In this document: positions 33,331 through 45,700 of the stretch, piece by piece | How the letters are laid out: the number at the start of each line of letters is the position of its first letter | How positions within the stretch are numbered: the first letter of the stretch is position 1 | Assembly: GCA_015680685.1 (NCBI GenBank) | Contig: MNCI01027470.1 | Location: 390,900-454,899 of the forward strand | Direction of reading: 5' to 3' | DNA from: Gnetum montanum | Taxonomy: Eukaryota > Streptophyta > Gnetopsida > Gnetales > Gnetaceae | Length of the DNA stretch: 64,000 nucleotides | Position numbers and translations under genes: made by a program | Notes under the pieces: model-generated | Told to the model about the DNA's origin: nothing | Databases searched by the model: none | The model's input: the letters and a program-made list of their open reading frames with translations, nothing else

Positions 33331-33620
33331 AATGGTCATCAACAAGCAAGCCTACTCTAAATTGGCCTACCAAAGCCTAACATTGGTAACACCATGGCCT
33401 ACCAAAGCCTTAAATTGGTACTGTGACCCACAACGGCCTTAAACTGGCAACATTGGTAACCTAGGTAGCTTGATTTTATTCTCCATGTGGCCTATATATG
33501 CATTGTAATTTTGTAACATGCTTTGTCTACTTGGTTCTCTTATCCTCTTGGAGTTGTGTTTATAGGATGAAACCTATAGTCATCATAAGGATGTAACTCA
33601 TTATAATAGTAGATCACCAT
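33331..33620 (+). repeat. 3' UTR remnant of the third copy with CCTTAAACTGG units
   Basis: Units GGCCTACCAAAGCCTTAAATTGG and ACGGCCTTAAACTGGCAAC occur at 33358-33455. They are followed by TCCTCTTGGAGTTGTGTTTATAGGATGA, the block conserved in the 3' UTRs of both other copies. Confidence 0.6.
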
Positions 33621-34900
33621 GTGACCTTGATATGCAAGAATGAAGTTGCCAAATATGGATGGCAATGGTAGTTTCTCTAGTGTAACTGCATCTCCATATC
33701 TTATTTTTTGCATAGTGGATCCTCCTCTTCAGCAACCACAAATGCTTGTTAGCCTTCTGGAAGCTCCACAATGGATTGAATGCTTAGGTTTCTCAGATCA
33801 AAGGTAGGGCTGATGCCACTACCACAGCGAAAGATTTGTTGTCGTGGGCTATAGTTAAGATTTTGTTCTTGCAATGGGAAAGCAAACCCCAGCTTTGTTC
33901 TCTAGTTGCAGTTTAGTCCTATTCCTACCATTCACTAAAGGATTTTCATAGACTTGATGCAACAAAGATTCCACAGCCTTTGTATTGCTAAATTTGCTTG
34001 AGTAGCATGTGTAGAGGGATTGCCACTAATGTTGTAGTTTCTGATGATGTTGAGGCCATGGGATGATCACTAGTAGGGGAGCTCTTGTAAAAATGGCACT
34101 TTGCTTCCAAATGTTAAAATTTTTGAACTTGTTTGTGTATATTATTATATTTTTTTGTTTTGCATTTTTTGTTTTTGTTTTTTGTTCTTGCCTTTTCTTT
34201 GTTTATTTTTTAGTGTTGACTACAATTGAGTTTGAGCGTGAATGTGGGTTTTCGTGTATTTTTGCAAGCAACTTTGGTGTCAATGTGCTAAAATGGAATT
34301 AGTTAAAGATAATGGTTTTTTCTTCTTCTTGGATTTCCAATCGCTGTAGAGTCTACAATTGCCACTATAGAAATTCAATATCATAATGTTAATTTTCTTA
34401 ATTCTTTATCTCTCCTAGATCTTCCTATGCATACAACAAATTTGAATGGAAAAATTGGAACACCCGTGGATATATTTTATATAAATTAATCAGAGATTTT
34501 GATTTCTATTTCTTGAACTTTTGAACTTCTAAAATGTAACGATATGAACATGTTACATTCCTCTTTATCCTTTGTGATAAATTCCCTTTTTAAAACCTTT
34601 GATTCTTATATTTAAATGAAAACTTTAAGCTAAACAATGTATTATCATATCACATAATTAAAATCTCCTTTTTATGAGTAACCAAAACTTGTACATTACC
34701 AATATGATCAACTTCAATATTTTTCTTTCCAAATTAGAGGCATATTTTACTACTGCTCCAAGAAATGGTCTTATGTGATGATAATATTCTTTTTCTAGAA
34801 ATAGAACAAAGATTCTAAGAGAATAAATTAGGTGAAAACACATTACAATTTTATTTCTTGATTCGTAAGTTGTGAATGTGAGCCAAAATTGTTAGATATA
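33621..34900. other. Noncoding region, T-rich tract
   Basis: No gene is supported. A T-rich tract lies at 34138-34215. The rest is AT-rich sequence of unknown origin between two decayed elements. Confidence 0.5.
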
Positions 34901-36970
34901 TAAATGATACTATGAGGTGAGCCTAGAATGCATCTAATTCTATGATAATTAAGCCTATACTAGCCAAGAAAGATGAAGTGGATGTACCACTAAGAATTGA
35001 AGTAGCAACAACAAGAACTTTTGTAGTAGTTGTAACATCAATGCTAATGGCCACCATCCCAATAACAAGAACCATAGGTATAGAAGTAAGCATGAGTGAA
35101 CCAAGAACTAGCAAATACATACTTATGGGTAGTTTCAATGTCTATTGTCTTCCAATGAGCCATTATAGGAGGTGACTTAGGCCATAATCTAGTGACAAGA
35201 GGACATATTTAACATGCTTAATGTTATTAAATTGAGGTCCTAATTTTCATAGATCTAGTGGTATATGTAGTGGTCACTTTGCCAAAAGAATATCATAAAA
35301 TCTTTGGCAATGCCACATCCTTCTTAGTTACATTAGAGAGTGGGGATGACACAACTATTAGGATGATGTAACACAAAGAATAGGATAAAACTATAGAATT
35401 TGTTATTGATCATGTGAATGAAGCCTTTAAGATCCTACTAGTACTAATTCCAATCTTCAGTATGATGTAAGACACACAAGTGTTTGTAGGGATAGGCACA
35501 AGAAAGAAAGAAATCATGACCACTGAGTAACATGAAGATGTGTTAGATAGCCTACTTAAAATTAGGCAAACAATTTAAAATATCTTAGTGTAATCTAAGC
35601 TCATTACTACAAAGCAAATGTTGGTGTTCTCTAATTTCCAACTACTACAAGCCAAAACCACAAGATGAAGTTGTGGAACTTTGTATCTAGATGGCATGTC
35701 CTATATGATTCATTGCTCTGGAAATGCTTAGCTAGTTTCATGATGATATCATCATCTAATTAAAGGTCAAGTAATAACAAATGGAGATGTAGAAGGAAAA
35801 GGTCATGTGGAATGCATCATTAGCAAATGTTAAGGTTCATGCAATAAACAAGAACATTTCCATGTTAACAGAAGAGAACAAAGTGCTTACTAGAAAGATA
35901 GGGATTACTTAAGATGAAGAAGAAAAAGAACCAATTGAAAAAAAGCCTTCAACATCTTTGTGAATAGTTAGAAAAGATTAATTTGGACATCTACAAGTTG
36001 GCTAAATAGAATAGAAATCTCTTTATGAAGAAAGTTTGCATCATCCACTAGATGTTAGTGATTAAGATTGGGGCATGACAATGAAGTAGAAGATTAGGTA
36101 GGATTCCAAAAAGAGATCAATGAGAAAGAAATCAAAATAGCCAAGAGCAAACTTAATCCTACTCTCCAACAAATTACCAATCCAAATTTGTAGTGAATCC
36201 TCAAAATAATTAATGAAATAAATCAATTAAAGATTAGAATAAAGAAGTTGCAAATCAAGGACATAACAAAATACATGAAGTTAGCCAACTTACAATATGT
36301 TAACTTAGCTATGGTCATAGTAGGTAGGCCCTAAAATGAGATAGAGAAGTAAGTCATTACCATGTTCATCCTCTATGAACATGAGCACCCACTCCACAAT
36401 GAAATTAAGCAAAAATTACACATTACTAATGCAAAGTTGGAAGTCCTCAAGGAAAATTCCCAAGTCAACGAGAAGTCATAGAGGACCTAGTAAAAAGCAT
36501 ATTATACTAGGACCTAGAATGACTAGGACAAGTATTTGAAGTTAAACACACCAAATTTGTGGCCTAGTTTATCCAAGAGAATAAGATGTTTCTTAAGCTA
36601 CCATATTCATGGAAGGTGGCTACAATAGATAACCTAGCCAACCTAGCTTGGAAAGTCAATGATCCATGGACTAATGCGGAGAAATTATATGCTCATATAT
36701 TCTTTTCCCTTAAAGAGAGGAGCAACAACAATAGATTGATCACCAAAGCAACCAATGTAGGAAGAGCCACCATTGTTAGGAATCACTTAAAGACATGTCA
36801 TCAATAAGTTTTGAAAATTCTACAAAATTTTATAAATATTTTATGTCTATTCAAAATTTTGATCATTTTTATGAGACATCCACTTGATTACAATTTTGTA
36901 CTATAGCACTCAATTAGTTAGTTATGACTTCCATAATTTTTTTGGAAAAAGTTTTAGTTAGTTGTGGGGT
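34901..36970 (+). pseudogene. Decayed 3' body of a second-family retroelement, with coiled-coil ORF remnant
   Basis: No intact frame remains. Between about 35850 and 36600 the residues are Lys/Glu/Asn-rich and helix-prone. Near 36290-36400 a stretch reading ANLQYVNLAMVIVGRP, NEIEK, FILYEHEH resembles ANLARLIVGQPRSELKE and YALYKKEF encoded at 58985-58560 on the minus strand. Both lie upstream of LTRs of the same family in the same orientation, so a sense ORF behind pol is likely. The open frame 36586-36807 is part of this decay. Confidence 0.5.
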
Positions 36971-36972
36971 TA

Positions 36973-37715
36973 TGATAAATAATAAAATTAACAACTGTGA
37001 CATCACAACTACAATATCAAATGTTGTCATGTGATATCACTGATGCAATGTATGTAAGGTTGGTTTAGACTATAAATACTATCCACCTAATGCATTAAAT
37101 ACATATCTTTAATCATAATTATAGCCAAAATCTATTAGTTTATTTTCATGAATTTAGTAGCAATTAGTGAATTGTCCAAAATTCTTATTCAAGTGGAATG
37201 TACCTAGACATATTCCACAAACAACAATAAAGATTAATATTTCTTCTCTCCATTGCAACATTTTAACTTAGATTTATTTTACTTCTTTAGCATTTATTTT
37301 CCCATGTTATTTATATTCCAATGCACATAGCTTAATGATTTACATTTACACTTAATAGTAAATTGCTATAATGAGTATGACTAGGTTTAAGTATAACATG
37401 TTCACTTGGTAACCTAGTAGCAATATTGCTTAGTACATCTAGTAGTGTTTTGCTTGGTAATCCCAATAGTGACTACACTAGATTAGGGCATATATGGTAG
37501 ATCAAGAATGAATGTTCATCATCCTTAGTCTAGTTTAGGATTTTTTTCCATTGTTCATTAGATTTAAATACTTAATTTCCATATTTTATCTTAGCTTACT
37601 AAATGCCTCATGCTATGCTAAACCATACATATTAGAGCTACACATAGTCCAAGTGGGAAGATAACAATTAATAATTTAACAAACAACTTTTTAAACACCA
37701 GTATTAGTAATCACC
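36973..37715 (+). repeat. LTR D, 3'-truncated LTR of the TGATGAG family
   Basis: It starts TGATAAATAATAAA directly after a purine run ending GTGGGGTTA, as in LTRs B and C. A TATA box (GACTATAAATACT) lies at 37069-37081. The downstream half aligns with LTR A: TTGGTAATCCCAATAG, CTAGATTAG, CTAAACCATACATATTAGAG, GTGGGAAGATAAC. The CTCATCA terminus is missing, so the end near 37715 is a break. Confidence 0.65.
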
Positions 37716-37734
37716 TATAGATAGAACACTTGTA

Positions 37735-38440
37735 GATCATATGGCTAGACATAGGATCTACCAAACCACTCTTCCTAGATCCTTTAGTAAAGAAAGCCAA
37801 ATGGATTATGAAACTACAAGAATATGATATACAATGGAGCATAGCCAAGTTAGTTAAAGGAAATGAACTAATAAAGTTGATAGCTTGTGCATCAACTTTA
37901 AAATAAGTGAAGGCCTCATATGAGCTAAAGCCAATTTCTCTACATGTGCTACAAATTGAAGATGAGGAATCTATTCAATTTGCTTCAAATTGTCTAAATA
38001 ATCCTTGGTATGGAGGTATCAAATACTATCCAATGTTCCATCATTTCCCTTATAATCTTCCAAGATATAAAAGAAAGTTATTAATATTTGGAAGTGCATA
38101 ATTCTCCATGATCTACAAGGATCATTTTAGAAAAAAATTTAAAGTAGTTTTACTTAGGTGTTTAGACAAGGAATAAGTTAATGATGTAATAAAATGTTTA
38201 CATAATGAAGAACATTTAGGCTATCTTTTCTTAATTCATAAAATCATGAAAGTTGACTATTATTTATCTACTATGATCACTAATGCATAAAATATGACGA
38301 AAACATGTGAACAACACCAAATATTTAAGGTTAGAGATACTAAAAGTTTAGTATCAATACAACCTATCATTGAGGTTAAACATTTTGCACAATGGGTACT
38401 TTACTGTATTAGAGCTATCAATCCATCATCAAATATACAA
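37735..38440 (+). pseudogene. Ty3/gypsy RNase H end and integrase N-terminus, fragment
   Basis: In one frame, with stops, the segment reads DPLVKKAKWIMKLQEYDIQW and KLVKGNELIKLIACA (end of a classical RNase H). IQFASNCLNNPWYGGIKYY and KFKVVLLRCL follow, then an integrase zinc-finger region around EEHLGYLFLIHKIMK and TCEQHQIF, and AQWVLYCIRAINPSSN leading to the core. The catalytic core itself is missing. It is not of the Tat type seen further left. It abuts the truncated LTR D. Confidence 0.65.
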
Positions 38441-39247
38441 AATCCGATCATAATATTTCTTCCCACGTCCGTATACATTGATATCTGCCAGAAGCAAAAT
38501 TTATCAACGGTATATTCAACCAAATTAAAAAAAATAAGTAAAAAGGATGGATCCTCGGTATCGATAAAATGTTACCCTGTGAAAACTATGTACCGAACCC
38601 CTTAATATGCTTAGATGTTTCTTCTTACCAATACTTAGACGATAGTCGCAACAAACATTTACAATTTCGCAAACATAAAATCAAGATAGAGCCAATTATG
38701 ATCCAACAGTCAAAATTTGATTTTCTGAATCAACAAGTTAGACGTGCAGCTAAACCTGCAACTGTGAATTAAAGTTGCTAAAAAAGCAAGCCTGGAAATG
38801 CTGGAGCTCAGAACTACGAACAAACAGGAGGTTAAACAATTCTTTAAGAAATAAAAATGACCCAAGCACAGATACAAGTTTCATTGTTTGCAAAGATTCT
38901 CCCGCCATGTCTTCCACTTCATCTTCCCTATGTTCCAACTCTGCAAAAATTGAGCGATTTCTGTTACCTCTGTTTTCGTATCTGAGGAAACATTTACTAT
39001 GCATAATGTTTCTTCAGAAAGTCACGGAACGGTTAACCCAAATTGGCAAATTGCAAACTATTACCATAATTGGAGTCAGCAACTCTATGAAAGCCTTGCA
39101 AATTGCATATATGATTAAAGACATTGCAAGTTTCATGGCCAGCTATAATTGGGGCACGTAATTACATTGAAAAACCTTGAGAAACAATATCATAATTCAA
39201 AAGTAAATCTAAATGGCATGTAACTTACCTATACAAATGCAAACGCA
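38441..39247. other. 3' flank of the receptor kinase gene
   Basis: Mostly unrecognised sequence downstream of the kinase stop codon. Two overlapping open frames exist on opposite strands (38775-39161 plus, 38750-39004 minus). The plus-strand one (128 aa) has a Ser-rich start and a hydrophobic helix-prone end (ITIIGVSNSMKALQIAYMIK). I cannot assign either to a family and do not claim them as genes. Confidence 0.4.
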
Positions 39248-39759
39248 TTAGCAGGTCGAGCTGGATGCCTCTCGGATTGCTGATTTCCCGTACATGTTTA
39301 ATGGTGGTTGCGATTCCACCATCAGTATTACTTCCTCCAAATTATTGCAACGAAGTCCGGATTGATTCTGAATATTATCCGTGGACGAGGAAGATGTGTA
39401 TGAATCATAGATTTTAAATAAAATCGACTCCACTTGTTTCATGGATGGCCTTGATCTAGCTTCATGGCATGTGCAAACCAGGGATATCCTCAAAATGCCT
39501 TCAACTGTCTCCATTTCTTCCTCTCTCTGGATTTCAATGCCTCCACCGCTGCCATTGACTCTGGATAAAACCTGTTTAATTCTCTGTGTTTTCTCCCCTT
39601 CTGAATTTTCTTGGAATACCGTGGACACCCAATTTCGTAAAGTGAGATGAGTGCCAAACATCTCATTTGTAGGCTCAGTTGTGGTCATTACTTCTAACAT
39701 GACCACTCCAAAGCTATAAACATCTCCTTCAATGGACACCTCCCCTCCAACTCCATACT
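39248..39759 (-). CDS. Exon 2: C-lobe of the LRR receptor kinase
   Basis: Encodes the part of the kinase from YGVGGEVS to the stop at 39248. It includes GDVYSFGVVMLEVMT (the conserved DVYSFG helix), an ISLVCTCHEARSRPSM helix near the end of the domain, and a Ser-rich tail ending SSSTC. It joins exon 1 (46339-39873) in phase. Confidence 0.88.
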
Positions 39760-42700
39760 CTATATCCATAGAAATGGCATGAAATTAGTAAGATACTAAA
39801 TCAAAATGAAAAGTAACCTTTGATATTAAAAAAGAAAAACATGTTTTGAAATGTAGTTGAATAAAAATATACCAGGAGCAACATATCCTACAGAGCCTTT
39901 GATCCCGTATGATGATGAAGATGTAGTTGCTGTTATAGGCTGTGATTGTGAAATTGCCATAGAACAGGCTATGCCAAAATCCGAGAGCTTCACAGTCATA
40001 TCTTCATCCAGCAATACATTTTGGGGTTTAATGTCACAATGGATCACTGGGGGACTGCAGTCATGGTGGAGATAGCTCACTGCAGTCGCCAACTCTTTCA
40101 AGATGCGGAGCCTCATTTCCAAACAAAATGATCTGCCCTGTTGATCATGAAGAAGCCAATGTAGAGAACCATTGCTCATGTAAGGCATGACTATGGCCCT
40201 GATATCATTGGAGTAGAATACGGTCAAGATCTTAATAAGGTTCCTATGTCGCAGTTTCCCTAAAATTTGGCATTCCTTCTTGAAACTCTGTTCAGATCTG
40301 TTCTCTGTGGATGACAAGAATACCTTAACGGCTACTTTCTGTCCCCTGTTTAATTCGCCATAATATACCCTTCCAAATCTCCCTTGGCCAATTAAGTTAC
40401 CTTCACTGAAATTTTGAGTGGCCCTGTTTAATTCTTGCATTGATATTTTCATGAATGGCTTCTCCAAATTAACCATATTCAAAATGGACCTTGATTGAGA
40501 ATTTTTCATTTTTCTACAGAACAACCAGATTGAAAGACTTAGAGTAAAGATCCCACACAAGGAGGAGGTGATGATTATTAACAGTAATTTGAGAATTGTT
40601 CGGGTGTGGGAAGTATGGGTACCAGAAATCTTGCATTCAGTAAGACCAAGGCAACCGCCGCATAGCAAGGGATTTTGTACTAAAGACCATTTGCTTAGGT
40701 TTTTAAAAATGCCCTGTTTACATGGTATCTGCCCTTCAAAAAAGTTGTAGGAGATGTTAAGGACATGTAGATAAGCAAGCTTGGTGAGCGACTCTGGAAC
40801 CCTTCCTGTAAAAGAATTATGCGAGAGATCCATGATTTGAAGTATCGTCAACTTCTCGCCAATATTTTCGGAGAGATTTCCAGTGAAATTATTGAAAGAG
40901 AGATTGACATGCACTGCAGTTAACCATTCTACAATGTGAATGCCAATGTTTCCAGAGAGATGGTTGTTGGAGAGATCAATAAACTGGGCCATCTGCATAC
41001 CTCCTATGTCTTCAGGTACTTTCCCTGTTAAAGCATTTCGGGACAGATTGAACCCGAATATAATGTGTTTTAAACCAGCTACCTCTGGTGGGATTTCTCC
41101 ACACAAATTGTTTGCAGAAAGATCCAGATGTTCCAGGAGTGAACATTTAGCTATCTCCGGAGGAATTTTCCCAAAGAAAGAATTCATCCTTAGATTAAGC
41201 AGACGTAAATTTGCCAACTCACTGATGCTGGGAGAAATGGGGCCTGATAAATTGTTGTGGTTGAGATAAAGGTAAGCCAGACTCCTGCTTGCAAGAGCCA
41301 GTTCACTGGGAATGTTGCCTTGCAGTTTATTGTGACTGAGGTCGATATACTGAATAGAACTCATGTTCCCCATCTGTGAAGGGATGTTGCCATTTAAAAT
41401 ATTTCTTCTCAACTGAAGTTCAAAAACTGATGACAAGTTTCCAATGCTGCAGGGAACTCTGCCATAGATGATATTGCCATTTAAGNCTAATATTTGAAGA
41501 TTTAGCCAGTGAGAACCAATGTCTGAAGGTAAGATTCCTCGTAAATAATTGTCCGACATATCTAAGAATCTCAATCGCCGACAATTAAAGAGGGCTTTTA
41601 GTATGGGAATGGATTGGTCAAAGTGGGTGCTTTCACTTGTAAAGTTGTTGCCAGTCAAGTCAAGCCATTCCAGGTGAGAAAGATTGCCCAGCCAGTTAGG
41701 AATGGTTCCTTGCAAAGAGTTGTCATCCACAGCTAACTTGATAATAGATGATGTGTTCATCCATGAGTCTGGTATTACTCCAGAGAATTGGTTAAATGAT
41801 AAAAGCAGATATTTTAAGTTGTAGAAGGTAGAGATCCAAGCAGGGAGAGTGCCTTGCATCCTGTTAAAATTCAAATTCAGTCCTGTCAATGAAGTAAGGT
41901 TGGCCATGGACTCTGGAACGCTTCCCCTGACAAAGTTCACAGCCAGATCCAGCACTTGCAATTTGTTCAACCTTCCTATCCAGGCTGGCAGTGTTCCTTC
42001 AAAGTCATTCTCAGCTAAAGACAACTCCACGAGAGAAGTGCAATTCACTAAAGTGCCAGGAATGGTGCCTCGGAGAGAATTGCTGCCCAGATCCAGGTAT
42101 TGAAGGGAAGAGAGATTTCCCAATTGGTATGGAACGCTGCCTTGCAAATTATTAGTGCCAAGATAGAGAAGCTTAAGTTTGGTGAGCTGTCCAAGTGAAG
42201 CTGGAACATGGCCCCTGAGATGGTTGTAGGACACAGAAAGGCGGGTCAGCTCTTTGAGTTGAGCAAGCGACTCTGGAATTGGACCGCTGAGAGAGTTGCT
42301 GAAAAGCTTCAGGAACTTGAGGTGTGTGAGCTTCCCAAGAGAAGCAGGAATAGTGCCATTCAGAAAGTTGGTGTCCAGATCAAGGTGCTCAAGGGAAGAG
42401 ATGTTGCCCAGTTGAGGTGGAATGCATCCACGCAGATTATTACTGTTAAGATAGAGGATCTCTAGTCGGGTGAGTTGTCCAAGTGAAGCTGGTACAACAC
42501 CCGTGAGATTGTTGTAGGAGAGCTTAAGATTGATCAAGTTAACAAGTGCAGCAAGGGAGTCCGGAATTGTACCTGTCAAAGAGTTGCCATAAAGGAGCAG
42601 TACCTTGAGTTGGGTAAGCTCTCCCAAAGATGCAGGAACAAAACCTGTGAGATGATTCTCATACAAATAAAGCTCCGTTAGCTCTTTGAGGTCACCAAAA

Positions 42701-45700
42701 GACTCTGGAATTGGACCGCTGAGAGAGTTGCTGAAAAGCTTCAGGAACTTGAGGCGTGTGAGCTTCCCAAGAGAAGCAGGAATAGTGCCATTCAGAAAGT
42801 TGGTGTCCAGATCAAGGTCCTCAAGGGAAGAGATGTTGCCCAACTGAGGTGGAATGCATCCACGCAGATTATTACTGTTAAGATAGAGGATCTCTAGTCG
42901 GGTGAGTTGTCCAAGTGAAGCTGGTACAACACCCGTGAGATTGTTGTAGGAGAGCTTAAGATTGATCAAGTTAACAAGTGCAGCAAGGGAGTCTGGAATT
43001 GTACCTGTCAAAGAGTTGCCATAAAGGAGCAGTAACTTGAGTTGGGTAAGCTCTCCCAGAGATGCAGGAACAGAACCTGTGAGATGATTCTCATACAAAT
43101 AAAGCTCCGTTAGCTCTTTGAGGTCACCAAAAGACTCTGGAATTGGACCGCTGAGAGAGTTGCTGAAAAGCTTCAGGAACTTGAGGCGTGTGAGCTTCCC
43201 AAGAGAAGCAGGAATAGTGCCATTCAGAAAGTTGGTGTCCAGATCAAGGTACTCAAGGGAAGAGATGTTGCCCAACTGAGGTGGAATGCATCCACGCAGA
43301 TTATTACTGTTAAGATAGAGGATCTCTAGTCGGGTGAGTTGTCCAAGTGAAGCTGGTACAACACCCGTGAGATTGTTGTGGGAGAGCTTAAGACTGATCA
43401 AGTTAACAAGTGCAGCAAGGGAGTCTGGAATTGTACCTATCAAAGAGTTGCCATAAAGGACCAGTAACTTGAGTTGGGTAAGCTCTCCCAGAGATGCAGG
43501 AACAGAACCTGTGAGATGATTCTCATACAAATAAAGCTCCGTTAGCTCTTTGAGGTCACCAAAAGACTCTGGAATTGGACCGCTGAGAGAGTTGCTGAAA
43601 AGCTTCAGGAACTTGAGGCGTGTGAGCTTCCCAAGAGAAGCAGGAATAGTGCCATTCAGAAAGTTGGTGTCCAGATCAAGGTCCTCAAGGGAAGAGATGT
43701 TGCCCAACTGAGGTGGAATGCATCCACGCAGATTATTACTGTTAAGATAGAGGATCTCTAGTCGGGTGAGTTGTCCAAGTGAAGCTGGTACAACACCCGT
43801 GAGATTGTTGTAGGAGAGCTTAAGATTGATCAAGTTAACAAGTGCAGCAAGGGAGTCTGGAATTGTACCTGTCAAAGAGTTGCCAGAAAGGAGCAGTAAC
43901 TTGAGTTGGGTAAGCTCTCCCAGAGATGCAGGAACAGAACCTGTGAGATGATTCTCATACAAATAAAGCTCCGTTAGCTCTTTGAGGTCACCAAAAGACT
44001 CTGGAATTGGACCGCTGAGAGAGTTGCTGAAAAGCTTCAGGAACTTGAGGCGTGTGAGCTTCCCAAGAGAAGCAGGAATAGTGCCATTCAGAAAGTTGGT
44101 GTCCAGATCAAGGTCCTCAAGGGAAGAGATGTTGCCCAACTGAGGTGGAATGCATCCACGCAGATTATTACTGTTAAGATAGAGGATCTCTAGTCGGGTG
44201 AGTTGTCCAAGTGAAGCTGGTACAACACCCGTGAGATTGTTGTAGGAGAGCTTAAGATTGATCAAGTTAACAAGTGCAGCAAGGGAGTCTGGAATTGTAC
44301 CTGTCAAAGAGTTGCCATAAAGGACCAGTAACTTGAGTTGGGTAAGCTCTCCCAGAGATGCAGGAACAGAACCTGTGAGATGATTCTCATACAAAGAAAG
44401 CTCCGTTAGCTCTTTGAGGTCACCAAAAGACTCTGGAATTGGACCGCTGAGAGAGTTGCTGAAAAGCTTCAGGAACTTGAGGCGTGTGAGCTTCCCAAGA
44501 GAAGCAGGAATAGTGCCATTCAGAAAGTTGGTGTCCAGATCAAGGTCCTCAAGGGAAGAGATGTTGCCCAACTGAGGTGGAATGCATCCACGCAGATTAT
44601 TACTGTTAAGATAGAGGATCTCTAGTCGGGTGAGTTGTCCAAGTGAAGCTGGTACAACACCCGTGAGATTGTTGTAGGAGAGCTTAAGATTGATCAAGTT
44701 AACAAGTGCAGCAAGGGAGTCCGGAATTGTACCTGTCAAAGAGTTGCCATAAAGGAGCAGTACCTTGAGTTGGGTAAGCTCTCCCAAAGATGCAGGAACA
44801 AAACCTGTGAGATGATTCTCATACAAATAAAGCTCCGTTAGCTCTTTGAGGTCACCAAAAGACTCTGGAATTGGACCGCTGAGAGAGTTGCTGAAAAGCT
44901 TCAGGAACTTGAGGCGTGTGAGCTTCCCAAGAGAAGCAGGAATAGTGCCATTCAGAAAGTTGGTGTCCAGATCAAGGTCCTCAAGGGAAGAGATGTTGCC
45001 CAACTGAGGTGGAATGCATCCACGCAGATTATTACTGTTAAGATAGAGGATCTCTAGTTGGGTGAGTTGTCCAAGTGAAGCTGGTACAACACCCGTGAGA
45101 TTGTTGTGGGAAAGCTTAAGACTGATCAAGTTAACAAGTGCAGCAAGGGAATCTGGAATTGTACCTGTCAAAGAGTTGCCAGAAAGGAGTAGTACCTTGA
45201 GTTGGGTAAGCTCTCCCAGAGATGCAGGAACAGAACCTGTGAGATGATTCTCATACAAATAAAGCTCCGTTAGCTCTTTGAGGTCACCAAAAGACTCTGG
45301 AATTGGACCGCTGAGAGAGTTGCTGAAAAGATTCAGGAACTTGAGGCGTGTGAGCTTCCCAAGAGAAGCAGGAATAGTGCCATTCAGAAAGTTGGTGTCC
45401 AGATCAAGGTCCTCAAGGGAAGAGATGTTGCCCAACTGAGGTGGAATGCATCCACGCAGATTATTACTGTTAAGATAGAGGATCTCTAGTCGGGTGAGTT
45501 GTCCAAGTGAAGCTGGTACAACACCCGTGAGATTGTTGTAGGAGAGCTTAAGANNNNNNNNNNNNNNNNNNNNNNNNNNNNNNNNNNNNNNNNNNNNNNN
45601 NNNNNNNNNNNNNNNNNNNNNNNNNNNNNNNNNNNNNNNNNNNNNNNNNNNNNNNNNNNNNNNNNNNNNNNNNNNNNNNNNNNNNNNNNNNNNNNNNNNN

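Noticed and set aside
38775-39161. Possible Alba-like nucleic-acid-binding protein
   Set aside because: Only a weak resemblance in one helix-prone stretch, no conserved core, and an overlapping frame on the other strand.
40940-45247. Plus-strand open frames opposite the receptor kinase
   Set aside because: They are shadows of the LRR and kinase coding sequence and mirror its repeat period.
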